Below are positions 1 through 8,870 of a DNA stretch of 12,761 nt, in pieces. A model generated the notes under the pieces. The model was not told the origin of the DNA. It did no database searches and was given only the letters and a program-made list of their open reading frames with translations. Both the position numbers and the translations under genes were made by a program. Location: the NCBI GenBank assembly GCA_943323935.2, contig CALPJR020000013.1, positions 1 through 12,761 of the forward strand, in the 5' to 3' direction. How positions within the stretch are numbered: the stretch's first letter is position 1; every line of letters begins with the position of its first letter. Source of the DNA: Bifidobacterium breve (GTDB lineage Bacteria; Bacteroidota; Bacteroidia; Chitinophagales; Chitinophagaceae).

Positions 1-1478
1 ATATTGGTCATTTGAATTGCTTTTTTCCAACCTTCAATGCCTTTTTGAATAGCTGCTTGCGCTAAGATGGGATTAAAAACTTGATCTACTTTCCATTTTG
101 CAGCAATTTCAGTTTCATCTTCCCAAAAACCAATCGCCAAACCAGCTAAATACGCTGCACCCAATGCGGTCGTTTCTATGATGGTTGGTCGAATTACTTT
201 TGTGTTTAAAATATTGGATTGAAACTGCATCAATAAATTATTTTTTGTGGCACCTCCATCGACTCTTAATTCTGCGATTGGAATTTGCGCATCGGATTCC
301 ATGGCCTTTAAAACATCATAGGTTTGATAAGCGATACTTTCTAATGCAGCGCGTGCAATATGCGCGGCATTGGTGCCTCTTGTAATACCAGTGATGGTGC
401 CCTTAGCATGTTGATTCCAGTAGGGCGCACCTAGGCCAGCAAATGCAGGCACCATATACACGCCATCTGTATCCTTTACTTGAGCAGCTAAGCTTTCTAC
501 TTGATCTGAATCACGAATAATATTGAGTCCGTCTCTAAGCCACTGCACGACTGCGCCACCAATAAATACACTTCCTTCTAGTGCATAAAATGTCTTACCA
601 TTTCGTTGCAATGCAATGGTCGTTAATAAATTATTTTTTGAAATAAATGCTTGCTCTCCTGTATGCATTAACATAAAACATCCGGTACCATAAGTGTTTT
701 TAACCATGCCCGGTGCTGTACAAATTTGTCCAAACAATGCTGCTTGTTGGTCTCCAGCGATGCCTGCAATTGGAATTTGTTGATTGGTGACCAATAAATC
801 TGTGTGGCCGTATACTTCGCTGCTACTTTTTACTTCAGGTAAGATGGCAATAGGGATATTGAATAATTCCAATAAAGTAGTATCCCATTTTAATTCATGA
901 ATATTAAAAAGCATTGTTCTGGATGCATTGGTCGCATCTGTGATATGTTGCGCACCATTGGTCAATTTCCAAACCAACCAGCTATCAATAGTGCCAAAAC
1001 AAAGTTCCCCTTTTTCGGCTTGCGCTCTTGCGCCTTCCACATGATCCAAAATCCATTTTATTTTAGAAGCCGAAAAATAGGCGTCAATAATTAGACCAGT
1101 TTTTTCTTGAATAAAAGCTTGCTTGCCTTCTTGTTTTAATTGGTCGCAAAAGTCTGCCGTCCTTCTATCCTGCCAAACAATGGCATTGTAAATTGGCATA
1201 CCCGTTATCTTATTCCAAACAACTGTGGTTTCACGTTGATTGGTGATACCAATTGCTGCAATATCAAACTTGTCAATGCCATGCTTCGAAATGACTTCGG
1301 AAGCGACACCAATTTGAGTACTCCAAATTTCCATTGGATCATGCTCCACCCAACCTGGTGATGGAAAGATTTGTGTGAATTCTTTTTGAGCGTTAGCTAT
1401 AATTAGACCTTCTTGGTCAAATAAAATAGCACGGCTACTTGTTGTACCTTGATCCAGTGCTAAAATGCATTTTGGCAT
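1..1478 (-). CDS. glpK: Glycerol kinase (3' end cut by window edge)
   Basis: ATP-dependent phosphorylation of glycerol to sn-glycerol-3-phosphate in the cytoplasm, feeding glycolysis and phospholipid synthesis. I translated the minus strand from the ATG at 1478: 492 codons are open to the window edge, with no stop or frameshift, and the stop lies just outside. Family lengths near 500 mean only a few residues are missing. FGGY-kinase landmarks in order: N-terminal [12 protein letters not shown] (about 6-17), GITNQRET (77-84, the glycerol-contacting Arg-Glu pair), VWQDRRT (101-107), [25 protein letters not shown] (catalytic-type Asp), NTYGTGCF, and [15 protein letters not shown] near the C terminus. 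The HFYG motif carrying the HPr-phosphorylated His in Firmicutes enzymes appears absent ([10 protein letters not shown] there), so that control is unlikely. It starts 30 bp after the EnvC-like gene, so it is probably the last seen member of that operon. No glpF or glpD is in view. Confidence 0.96.
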   Translation of the reverse strand, partial: MPKCILALDQGTTSSRAILFDQEGLIIANAQKEFTQIFPSPGWVEHDPMEIWSTQIGVASEVISKHGIDKFDIAAIGITNQRETTVVWNKITGMPIYNAIVWQDRRTADFCDQLKQEGKQAFIQEKTGLIIDAYFSASKIKWILDHVEGARAQAEKGELCFGTIDSWLVWKLTNGAQHITDATNASRTMLFNIHELKWDTTLLELFNIPIAILPEVKSSSEVYGHTDLLVTNQQIPIAGIAGDQQAALFGQICTAPGMVKNTYGTGCFMLMHTGEQAFISKNNLLTTIALQRNGKTFYALEGSVFIGGAVVQWLRDGLNIIRDSDQVESLAAQVKDTDGVYMVPAFAGLGAPYWNQHAKGTITGITRGTNAAHIARAALESIAYQTYDVLKAMESDAQIPIAELRVDGGATKNNLLMQFQSNILNTKVIRPTIIETTALGAAYLAGLAIGFWEDETEIAAKWKVDQVFNPILAQAAIQKGIEGWKKAIQMTN

Positions 1479-1508
1479 GATGACAATTTTAAAGTCTGAA
1501 ACTGGCTT

Positions 1509-2861
1509 CTACCTTTTGGCTTTTAACCAATTTTCAGGATCAAAATATACTGCTTTTTCATTACAAATAGAGAATAAAACAGCGCCTTCTCCGTCTAAAT
1601 TAATCCCCGAACGGCCAATGACGGTTCCAGCCTTCACTTCTTGTCCATTGCTTACAGATGCGCTACTAAGGCAAGAAAATGCTGTAAAATATTTACCATG
1701 TTTAATTAAAACTGTTTTGTCTCCATTGACATCTCCCACATATACTACGGTACCATTGGCTACACTTTTAACCGTGGTCCCTTTAGGAACTGCCAATTCG
1801 ATGCCATCACTTTTACGATCCAATTTAGTACCTGGGATGCTCTCTACACCAAAATGAATATTGACAATTCCAGTAGCTACTGGCCAAGGAAGCCCTCCTT
1901 TGTTATTTTCAAAAGAGATGGATGTTTCTCTACCCTCTTCTGTCGTTTCAAGTGCCGAGTAAGGACGATTACTTGTTGTGCTTTTTAAACCCCCTTCCAC
2001 CTTACTCACATTTGGAATTGACTTTGTCTTCTCTTCTGCTGAAGGGCTTGTTTTATTATTCCCGACATTGGATGCTTTTAGTTTTGCAAGACGCTCATTC
2101 TCTCTTTTTACAGCTTCCTGCATTTCTCTTTTAATGACCGCTGCGATAGCTGCCTGCATCTTTCTTCTTTGGGCTTCTTTTTGTCTTACCTGTGTGGTGA
2201 TTTCTTGCTCCTTATTTTTTAATTGTTTCACCACTTTGTCCTGTTCCTTTCTATCCTCTTGCAATACTTTCAACTGTACAGTTTGTGCAGACAGGGTTTT
2301 AATGCGATCCTGTTTATTCTCACTTAAGATATTGATTTTAGATTTCAAATTATTTTCGGATAGACCAATAGCCATGGCTTGAGTTTCTCTATTCTGACGA
2401 TAGCTTTTTAAATAAGTAATCCGTTTTACTGCATCATTAAAACTTCCAGCTGAAAATAAAAAATTAAGGTACTCGTATCCACTTCTACTTTGATAAGCGA
2501 ATACGATACTTTTTGCATATCTATATTTTAAAGTATCTAATTCGTTGTTCAAACGCTTTACATCTTTTTGATTACTCAGAATTGCATCATCTAGCACTTT
2601 TACCTGCTTAGAGATACCATTGATCAATGCCTGTCTTTTTGAGATTTTATTTCTAATCAATGCTAATTGAGCTAATGAACTTTTTTTATTATTCTTAGTT
2701 TGATCTAATAATCTATTTAAATCATCTAATTCTTTTTGTAAAGTCTGCGCTTGTTTTTGCAAATCATCTCTAGAATTACCATTTTGTGCAATGGCATGAT
2801 TCGAGCAAAAGGCTAAACAAATACAGATAAGGATTGTCCATTTTTTAAGCATAGGATTCAT
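1509..2861 (-). CDS. EnvC-like murein hydrolase activator with degenerate LytM (M23) domain
   Basis: Periplasmic protein of 450 residues. A Sec signal peptide covers about 1-25 (hydrophobic TILICICLAF, AIA-Q cleavage). Two long Lys/Glu/Gln-rich coiled-coil stretches follow (about 30-115 and 155-265), separated by YLNFLFSAGSFNDAVKRITYL (131-151), a segment typical of the Bacteroidota EnvC family. A Ser/Thr/Glu-rich linker (265-325) leads to a LytM/peptidase-M23 domain (about 326-447). In active M23 enzymes the metal ligands lie in HxGxD and HxH motifs; here these align to S351-D-G-I-E355 and A427-V-L429, and the usual YAHL histidine is C397, so the fold is present without the zinc site. By analogy with E. 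coli EnvC it probably activates a cell-wall amidase rather than cutting peptidoglycan itself (inference). It lies 11 bp after the DUF4292 gene and 30 bp before glpK. Confidence 0.88.
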   Translation of the reverse strand: MNPMLKKWTILICICLAFCSNHAIAQNGNSRDDLQKQAQTLQKELDDLNRLLDQTKNNKKSSLAQLALIRNKISKRQALINGISKQVKVLDDAILSNQKDVKRLNNELDTLKYRYAKSIVFAYQSRSGYEYLNFLFSAGSFNDAVKRITYLKSYRQNRETQAMAIGLSENNLKSKINILSENKQDRIKTLSAQTVQLKVLQEDRKEQDKVVKQLKNKEQEITTQVRQKEAQRRKMQAAIAAVIKREMQEAVKRENERLAKLKASNVGNNKTSPSAEEKTKSIPNVSKVEGGLKSTTSNRPYSALETTEEGRETSISFENNKGGLPWPVATGIVNIHFGVESIPGTKLDRKSDGIELAVPKGTTVKSVANGTVVYVGDVNGDKTVLIKHGKYFTAFSCLSSASVSNGQEVKAGTVIGRSGINLDGEGAVLFSICNEKAVYFDPENWLKAKR

Positions 2862-2872
2862 TTTTCACTTTA

Positions 2873-3700
2873 TTATTTTCGTCTGCCTGTTTTTGGAATA
2901 GTAAAAGTGTATTTCAAAGGTTCATCAAAATTAAATTCCTTGATTTCCATTCCAATATCTAATTTGGTTTGTGCATTGATTGAAATAGTTCTATAAAGAG
3001 GGAACTGTATATTTTTTACTAAAGTGTGTTGACTATAATTGATATCACAGGTTCTATGTTTCGTCATATCCACATCGTCTAGTTTTAATTCAACCAGCTT
3101 TGAATTATCCTCACTGAGTATAATCAAATTTTTGAATAATTTTCCCATTAAACTTACTTGTAGTCTTTCATTCATTACTTTATAGGAAATGATATCAATG
3201 CTATCCATAAAAATTGGATTGCCTATCACCAAGTCTTCGATGGTTTGATAATTTAAAGGAATTTTTACCACTTCTTGTAAATAGGATAATGGATGTCTTT
3301 CTGTTTTTTTGGATAATGGGAAAATCAGGACAACACTGTCTTTATTGATAAATGCTTTTAAACCAATCACCCCCATGGCCCCTCTGATGGTAATGTACAT
3401 AAAGCTATCTTTCTGAATGCTTAGATTAGCGATATAACTGTCTTTATTCTTACTAGTTTCATAATCCATTTTCAACTTCGCATTCATGGTATTGAAGCCA
3501 ATCTTAGTATGTGCAATATTATTGACAATACCCTTTACCATTAATACAGAATCTAATCTTGCTTTTTCTGCCAATGCTGCAGAATCCGGTAAAACTTTAA
3601 CAGCCAATGCATTTTGAATCACTTGTACCTTCTTGACATTAGCACATGCCGCAGTTAAAAGTATCAAAATCAAATAAAGACTATTTTTTACAATTTGCAT
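2873..3700 (-). CDS. DUF4292 family putative lipoprotein
   Basis: 275-residue exported protein of unknown function. The N terminus (Lys5, hydrophobic LYLILILLTAAC, Cys19) reads as a lipoprotein signal; the lipobox TAAC is slightly atypical in having Thr at -3. The remainder is beta-rich with alternating hydrophobic residues and few helices; segments such as HTKIGFNTMNAKLKMDY (64-80), DSFMYITIRGAMGVIGLKAFI (98-118) and the NYQTIEDLVIGNPIF stretch (150-164) match what I know of DUF4292, a Bacteroidota family resembling the LolB/LppX-type lipoprotein-carrier fold. A role in envelope lipid or lipoprotein handling is inference only. It starts 9 bp after the dut stop and ends 11 bp before the EnvC-like gene, so the three are very likely cotranscribed. 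The DUF4292-EnvC pairing is common in Bacteroidota genomes. Confidence 0.82.
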   Translation of the reverse strand: MQIVKNSLYLILILLTAACANVKKVQVIQNALAVKVLPDSAALAEKARLDSVLMVKGIVNNIAHTKIGFNTMNAKLKMDYETSKNKDSYIANLSIQKDSFMYITIRGAMGVIGLKAFINKDSVVLIFPLSKKTERHPLSYLQEVVKIPLNYQTIEDLVIGNPIFMDSIDIISYKVMNERLQVSLMGKLFKNLIILSEDNSKLVELKLDDVDMTKHRTCDINYSQHTLVKNIQFPLYRTISINAQTKLDIGMEIKEFNFDEPLKYTFTIPKTGRRK

Positions 3701-3709
3701 GTGGTCGTT

Positions 3710-4150
3710 TTATATTTTACCTGTATGCCCAAATCCGCCCTCACCTCTTTGGGTTATCTCCAAATTTTCTACTAATTGCCATTCCATTTTTTCGACTTGT
3801 TGAAAAACGATTTGGGCAATCCGATCACCGTCTTGAATCACTTGAATCTCATTAGACAAGTTGATCAAAATAACTTTGATCTCCCCTCTATAATCTGCAT
3901 CGATGGTACCAGGAGTATTTAAACAAGTCAACCCTTGTTTGATCGCAAGTCCACTTCTAGGTCGGATTTGTGCCTCTAAATGATTTGGCATAGCAATATG
4001 TATTCCTGTAGGAATCAAAACACGCTCTAATGGCGCCAAATGAATGGGCGAGGTGATAAATGCGCGTAGATCTAGCCCAGAAGACCCTTGCGTTGCATAT
4101 GCAGGCAAAGGATGATGGCTGTGGTTCACAATGGGAATGATTGTAGACAT
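3710..4150 (-). CDS. dut: dUTP diphosphatase (dUTPase)
   Basis: Hydrolyses dUTP to dUMP and pyrophosphate in the cytoplasm, keeping uracil out of DNA and supplying dUMP for dTTP synthesis. All five trimeric dUTPase motifs are present in order within 146 residues: I, SSGLDLRA (23-30); II, RPRSGLA (63-69); [14 protein letters not shown] (81-91, with the catalytic aspartate); [10 protein letters not shown] (108-115); [11 protein letters not shown] (135-144). Motif V has His where GFGSTG is most usual, a minor variant. I chose the ATG at 4150 (MSTIIPIVN) over the in-frame ATG at 4159 (MWHM...): the upstream one would lie inside the promoter-like box at 4157-4164, and the shorter N terminus fits the family. 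It probably heads the dut-DUF4292-envC-glpK unit. Confidence 0.96.
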   Translation of the reverse strand: MSTIIPIVNHSHHPLPAYATQGSSGLDLRAFITSPIHLAPLERVLIPTGIHIAMPNHLEAQIRPRSGLAIKQGLTCLNTPGTIDADYRGEIKVILINLSNEIQVIQDGDRIAQIVFQQVEKMEWQLVENLEITQRGEGGFGHTGKI

Positions 4151-4156
4151 GTGCCA

Positions 4157-4164
4157 CAAAAGTA
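4157..4164 (-). promoter_or_regulatory. Putative dut promoter -7 box
   Basis: Read on the minus strand the site is TACTTTTG, an exact fit to the Bacteroidota -7 consensus TAnnTTTG. Only six bases (TGGCAC) separate it from the chosen ATG at 4150, so the transcript would be leaderless or nearly so. No clear -33 TTG is seen at the expected distance, so it may be a weak or imperfect promoter. Confidence 0.5.
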
Positions 4165-4167
4165 GTT

Positions 4168-4200
4168 AAAAAAGCAGGTAAATTGAAGCGAGACTGCTTT
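4168..4200 (-). terminator. Putative intrinsic terminator after porV
   Basis: On the minus strand, 15 bases past the porV stop, AAAGCAG (4200-4194) can pair with CTGCTTT (4177-4171) around a 16-nt loop, and the T-run continues to 4168. The stem is short and the loop large, so it may be leaky. It would separate porU-porV from dut and lies directly upstream of the dut -7 box. Confidence 0.45.
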
Positions 4201-4214
4201 AGTTAACAAATAAT

Positions 4215-5354
4215 TTAGAAGTAAAAAATGGAGCCAAAACGTAAGGTATTTGACAATGGATTTCTTGTGATACCACCCCCCGTAGGAACCAAATAGGAAA
4301 TATTGAATTTAGACTGTTGGTATTGGAAGCTTGAGCCAACTGTAAAATATTGCATGCTGCCTAAGTTCTTATTATTGTCTATAAAATAGCCAGCCCTCAA
4401 ATGAAATCGGTCTGCATAATTATATTCAGCACCTAGGGATACTTTTAAGGATTCAGATAAAGGCATGCCGTATTTATTAGAAAAAGAATTAAACCAACTT
4501 GAAACAACAGATTGAGAAAAATACTGATCAACCACTTCTGGATCACCACTGCCTGGACTTGCAGGCACCATTAAACGATTTATATCCACCCCCATTTCTA
4601 ATGAATTCTCTGAGTCAAATCTGCTCAAATAAGCTAGACCCAATCCAATATTTGCTGGAATAAAATATTTATTTTTTTGCTCATTAGAATAGCTGACTTT
4701 ACCTCCTAAATTGGATAAAACCAAACCTGCATGAAAGCCTTCTAAGTCTTCATTTTGTTTGTAGAATAAACTAATATCTCCTGCAAAAGTATTACCAGCC
4801 TTGAAATTGGTGCCATTGGTACCATATGAACCCTGCACCAATCTTGAATGGATATACCTTAAAGTCACACCCATACTCAAGGCATCTGTTAATAAAATAT
4901 TATACCCAAAATCATAGCTAAATTCTGAAGGTCTTTGAGAGGGTAAAGTAGATTGCCCAGACTCGTCTGTAAAATCGATATTCCCTAAACTAAAAAAACG
5001 TAAAGAACTATTGATACCACTAAAATTATTTAATTTTTTAAAATAACCAGCACTTGCTAAATAGACATCATTCAATCCTAAGTCCTTTAACCATGGTGTA
5101 TAATTGATTAGAAAACCACGATTATCATTAAGAAAAGGGATCTTTGCAGTGTTGCCAAAAAGATCATTCGCTTCTGGTGACATAGCAATAGACAAATTAC
5201 CCATACCACCTGACCTTGCATCCGGAGATATCATCATGAATGGTACAGCGGTACTTTGTAATCTAAGGGATCTTTGTGCTGAAATTGAATTCGCTACAAA
5301 AAATAAAACTACAAAGAATGCTGTTTTGATTGAGGCAATTTTAATCATACTCAA
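4215..5354 (-). CDS. porV: T9SS outer-membrane shuttle protein PorV (LptO)
   Basis: Outer-membrane beta-barrel of the FadL-like fold. In characterised Bacteroidota, PorV collects T9SS substrates from the translocon and delivers them to the PorU sortase. The 379-residue protein has a signal peptide (about 1-26, hydrophobic AFFVVLFFVANSISA, then Q), followed by the family's diagnostic N-terminal segment TAVPFMMISPDARSGGMGNLSIAMSPEAN (35-63) and a YTPWL motif (85-89). The rest is alternating amphipathic strands, ending in a Phe-terminated strand (TLRFGSIFYF) typical of outer-membrane barrels. Members often have NPAK after the SPDAN-like segment; here it is NTAK (68-71). Either Met1 or Met3 could be the start; both leave the signal peptide intact. 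It lies 47 bp after porU, its functional partner, and is probably cotranscribed with it. Confidence 0.93.
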   Translation of the reverse strand: MSMIKIASIKTAFFVVLFFVANSISAQRSLRLQSTAVPFMMISPDARSGGMGNLSIAMSPEANDLFGNTAKIPFLNDNRGFLINYTPWLKDLGLNDVYLASAGYFKKLNNFSGINSSLRFFSLGNIDFTDESGQSTLPSQRPSEFSYDFGYNILLTDALSMGVTLRYIHSRLVQGSYGTNGTNFKAGNTFAGDISLFYKQNEDLEGFHAGLVLSNLGGKVSYSNEQKNKYFIPANIGLGLAYLSRFDSENSLEMGVDINRLMVPASPGSGDPEVVDQYFSQSVVSSWFNSFSNKYGMPLSESLKVSLGAEYNYADRFHLRAGYFIDNNKNLGSMQYFTVGSSFQYQQSKFNISYLVPTGGGITRNPLSNTLRFGSIFYF

Positions 5355-5401
5355 ATGCTTTAATATTCGATATTGGTAAAGATAATCCTAGAAATCAATA
5401 T

Positions 5402-8400
5402 TTAAAACTTTAATAACCCATTTAACATTTGTTCTAAGAGCCCATTTTGTTGAACAATGACTTTATAATAATACTTTCCTGGTGCCAATAAGCCTCCACC
5501 AGTCGTTTTTCCATTCCAATCAATTACAATTTTATTACTTGTAGGCTGCATTTTTTGGCTTGTAGAAAAATGTACCCTTCCACTGGCATCAAAGACATCT
5601 AATTGCACTAGTATTGGGTCTTTACTATTATTGAGCTCAAAACTAAATCTTGCATTGGTTTGCACAGGATTTGGGCTAATACTTAGATTTCGAATATTTC
5701 TATTTTTTTTGCTTGGCACTTCTATCCATATAGTGTCTTTGGAAACATTGCCTAACAAATCCCAGGCCTTAACGATCAATTTATGTTTCCCCTCTTCCAA
5801 AACTGGTAACGGATATTGAATTAACCCCGACTGATATTGATTTTCATCGTAAGTGAAAAAGGCATTCAGGTTGTAATTTTTCACCAGGGTGTCGTCAATA
5901 ATTAATTTTAAATCCTGCCCCAATTCATTTCCCGAAGACTGTATTCCCGAACTATCTTTTAATGTCACAAATAAAGTAGATGGTGCACTTACCCAGTCAC
6001 CAGGTTTAAAAGTAGGTGTATTAATATAGGTGTAGATGACCGGACCGGTGGTATCTTGTCTATTTTGAGTGGCTGAACCTTGAATAAAAATGGATTGCAA
6101 TTGCATACTTGCATCAGCTGTATCATTATAAGCGTATAGCTGTAATTTAAGTGCCGCTGAATTGGAAGATGGCAAATTGCCAGGAAGGATGAAACTGATT
6201 TCAAATTGTCCATTTTGAACTGTGGCCTTTCCTTTAAAGAGTGCTTTTTCCTGTGTTTCGATTGCAACAGATTGACTATTAGTTTGATTCGCTAAAGTTT
6301 TTTTTGTGCTTGGAGCATCCCATAAAACCATGTCAATGGAGCCCTTGAAATTTTGAAGGGTTTGACTTTTTGCAGACAAATTTCCTTTTAGTGTATACTT
6401 TCCACCTGCCTTTAAATATAAAGTGTCCGACCAGGGTAATTGATTCAATTCGGTACATTTGATTTGGTATTTTGGCTGTACTATGCGCATGGCTGGGTCA
6501 CCCATTAAGCCAAACTTAAATGCATTTAACCGATCTCCATTTCTACTAAAATTATATTTTTTTGCAGCTTGCAAGGCTTGCCCAATTGACATAAATTGAC
6601 CATTAGAATTTGGCACTAATAATGCCTGCATGAATGCATCATTAATTTGCTTATTACTATATGCAAACACGAGCCTATTGGCCGCCACCAATGCAATAAT
6701 TCCTTTTTCATTTTGCATCAAAGCATCAAAACCAATTGGAGCAGTTCCAGGTTGGTCATAAGGTGCAAAATCACAAGAGGCGGTGACCATGATTGGTAAT
6801 TTACCAGCATTATCCCATGACTGCATTTCTGATTTAGAAATGACTGCCTCCTCGGTTAAGCGTAAATAATTTCCATGGCCTGTATAATTCAAGACCAATG
6901 TACCAGCTTGTACGGACTCTTGTATTGCTTTATTGACATCTGGATAGGTATTCCCAGTCAAAGTTTGGCTCGCTTTAAATAAATCCAAATACAACTTTTT
7001 ATGATTCCAATTTGCTGTTTTTGTTTTTAAATTACCTATGATTTCCTCTGCGTCTTGAAGATGTAAATTATAATCTGCATCATCTGCAACCCAAGTCAAT
7101 TGGTTTTGCCAAAGCCCCATTTTTTTGTTGGATTGGTATTGGATTAATTTTTCCACCATTTTATTGGCTTCTGCAATGGTTCTTGCTGGAATCCTGCCAA
7201 TAGCCAAACTAATTGAATCAATCGTCTGAGTAAACTGAATTTGTTTGCCTGCTTGTTGTATTGCGTAAAAATCATCCGAACTATATGAAGTTAAAATGGC
7301 ATTGGACACCTCACTTGTATAAACTGGCAATTCTTTATTGATTTGAATTTTTTGTGCATTGAAATTACCCATCCCTAATAATAAAACATAAGCAGGGCTA
7401 ACTTGATTTTTTAATTTGGATTGTTCAATGGTATATTTTATAAAATTTCGAATAGCAATATGCGAAGATTGTCCACTTGCCATTTCGTTGTATACTTGGG
7501 TAGCATTAAATAATCCTACCTTGTATCCATTTTGCTTTTCATGAAACAATTGAAGGGCCTTTGCTGCTGGAAGATAATCAGGTGCCGAAATGATGATATA
7601 ATCTAAGGGGCTTAAAGAGAAACTACTATCATTTCGGATCACACTAGAAAATTGCGCTGTACTAATTTTATTGGCCTCAAAGACATAAAAATATTTTTGT
7701 GCATTATCAGCAACCTTAAATGTAGCAATGGCATTTTGACCCATTTGTGTGCTCAATGACATAGGTTGTAGGTATTGACTCAAGTCCCAAACCCTGGTTT
7801 GAGTGGTTGCATTTTGAATTTCAAATTCAACCAATTGATCCATAGGTTTACTTGTTTGATAGTCAAACCCAAAACCTGTATTGCCCCAATATCCAATTGT
7901 TCTTTGCCCTTGTAATGCCAAAAAATCAATCCAACCAGTGGAGCCAGTTGATGCATTAAAATCTACTTGCAGGTTCATATTGGTTAGGCTTTGTCCAACC
8001 TTTAAGACTTTAGATTTGTCTAACCAAATGGTACTGCTATCAAAACGTATTTTATAAGCATCATCAAAAATTAATCCTGAAACGGGATTCAACAATTTTG
8101 TACTCAATACCTGATCATTCAACTTCATTGCAAATGTGGCATCTGTTTGATAAGTGGAAGCAGCCAATTGACTCTGAAAAATTATCGGTGCACTGAATTG
8201 CAAGCCTTCCAAATTAAGCGGGAAGGACAGCGTAGTTTTTTTACCAAGGCCAATCCCCATAGGGTCACCTAACCAAATTTTACCGCTATTTAAAATATTA
8301 ATACTATCCTTTTCTATCAGCCACTTGGCCATATAAGTTTGTACTATTTTTGAAGCAGGACCAGTCTTGTTAAAACTAGTAATTCTTTTTCCATTTGTTC

Positions 8401-8827
8401 CAATGCGAAGGAAAAAATATAAGGAATCACTGCTTGTGATTTTTTGACGAATTGGTGCTTCAAGAAGGTTTGAGTTAACCCATTTATAATGCCCTTGTGC
8501 ATAGAACAAAAATTGATCCTGGTCGTCAAAAATCCCATCTCCCCCATCCTGCATTTCAATAGCCATTTCTGTTAAACTATCAGGCAAGGTATTCGGTACT
8601 TTTTCGCTAAGATTTGCCAAGTCCATCCCATATAACTGCACTTGATTCGCATTTAATTTCCCAGTAAAACCCATCGCTTTAATTTGCGCACCAGTCAACT
8701 GATAAACACCCTCGTTTGGTACAGCTATTTTAACCCAATTTCCTTTAGAAAGCATGCCTACCTGTCCCCATACCTGAGGAGAAAAGCAGCATCCAAATAA
8801 AAAAAATGTTAAAACTCTAAGTTTCAT
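5402..8827 (-). CDS. porU: T9SS sortase PorU (C25 cysteine protease)
   Basis: Cell-surface gingipain-family (C25) protease that removes the C-terminal sorting domain from T9SS cargo and, in Porphyromonas, attaches cargo to anionic LPS. The 1141 residues begin with a signal peptide (about 1-21, FFLFGCCFSPQVWG). An N-terminal beta-rich region (22-400) includes GDGIFDDQDQFLFYAQG (96-112), typical of PorU. The C25 domain (about 405-785) starts at DYIIISAPDYLPAA and carries the catalytic dyad His651 (NYTGHGN) and Cys685 (VTASCDF), close to the positions I recall for P. gingivalis PorU. After an Ig-like region (about 800-1035) comes ISPNPVQTNARFSFEL (1049 on), DVFDASGR and LLAPGKYYYKV, a T9SS type A/FlgD-Ig-like C-terminal domain. 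The start is directly preceded by an inverted repeat, and gldJ is divergent 112 bp away. Confidence 0.95.
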   Translation of the reverse strand: MKLRVLTFFLFGCCFSPQVWGQVGMLSKGNWVKIAVPNEGVYQLTGAQIKAMGFTGKLNANQVQLYGMDLANLSEKVPNTLPDSLTEMAIEMQDGGDGIFDDQDQFLFYAQGHYKWVNSNLLEAPIRQKITSSDSLYFFLRIGTNGKRITSFNKTGPASKIVQTYMAKWLIEKDSINILNSGKIWLGDPMGIGLGKKTTLSFPLNLEGLQFSAPIIFQSQLAASTYQTDATFAMKLNDQVLSTKLLNPVSGLIFDDAYKIRFDSSTIWLDKSKVLKVGQSLTNMNLQVDFNASTGSTGWIDFLALQGQRTIGYWGNTGFGFDYQTSKPMDQLVEFEIQNATTQTRVWDLSQYLQPMSLSTQMGQNAIATFKVADNAQKYFYVFEANKISTAQFSSVIRNDSSFSLSPLDYIIISAPDYLPAAKALQLFHEKQNGYKVGLFNATQVYNEMASGQSSHIAIRNFIKYTIEQSKLKNQVSPAYVLLLGMGNFNAQKIQINKELPVYTSEVSNAILTSYSSDDFYAIQQAGKQIQFTQTIDSISLAIGRIPARTIAEANKMVEKLIQYQSNKKMGLWQNQLTWVADDADYNLHLQDAEEIIGNLKTKTANWNHKKLYLDLFKASQTLTGNTYPDVNKAIQESVQAGTLVLNYTGHGNYLRLTEEAVISKSEMQSWDNAGKLPIMVTASCDFAPYDQPGTAPIGFDALMQNEKGIIALVAANRLVFAYSNKQINDAFMQALLVPNSNGQFMSIGQALQAAKKYNFSRNGDRLNAFKFGLMGDPAMRIVQPKYQIKCTELNQLPWSDTLYLKAGGKYTLKGNLSAKSQTLQNFKGSIDMVLWDAPSTKKTLANQTNSQSVAIETQEKALFKGKATVQNGQFEISFILPGNLPSSNSAALKLQLYAYNDTADASMQLQSIFIQGSATQNRQDTTGPVIYTYINTPTFKPGDWVSAPSTLFVTLKDSSGIQSSGNELGQDLKLIIDDTLVKNYNLNAFFTYDENQYQSGLIQYPLPVLEEGKHKLIVKAWDLLGNVSKDTIWIEVPSKKNRNIRNLSISPNPVQTNARFSFELNNSKDPILVQLDVFDASGRVHFSTSQKMQPTSNKIVIDWNGKTTGGGLLAPGKYYYKVIVQQNGLLEQMLNGLLKF

Positions 8828-8843
8828 ACCCTAAAATTAGGGT
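8828..8843. repeat. Perfect inverted repeat abutting the porU start
   Basis: ACCCTAA-AA-TTAGGGT: 7-bp arms around two bases, ending exactly at the base before the porU ATG. On the minus strand it contains TAATTTTA (8839-8832), one mismatch from the -7 consensus TAnnTTTG and 4 nt from the ATG. The repeat may therefore overlap the porU core promoter and act as an operator, or be chance in AT-rich DNA. No -33 TTG is seen at the usual distance. Confidence 0.5.
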
Positions 8844-8870
8844 TTTACTAACATAAGAATCTATTTGCAA

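Noticed and set aside
897..1361. Short plus-strand open frames of 65-73 codons within glpK
   Set aside because: They are antisense to a continuous, motif-complete glycerol kinase frame and have no family resemblance.
1465..2382. Plus-strand open frames of 130 and 134 codons opposite the EnvC-like gene
   Set aside because: They lie antisense to a clear coding sequence with signal peptide and LytM fold, and their translations show no recognisable domain.
4151..4159. Upstream in-frame ATG of dut adding MWH
   Set aside because: It falls within the TAnnTTTG-like promoter box, and the N terminus starting MSTIIPIVN fits dUTPases better.
5361..5398. Separate porV promoter (TATCTTTA at 5384-5377, minus strand) or terminator between porU and porV
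   Set aside because: The box has one mismatch and no -33 TTG at a workable distance; the only hairpin (AATAT-TCG-ATATT) has 5-bp AT-only arms and no T-run.
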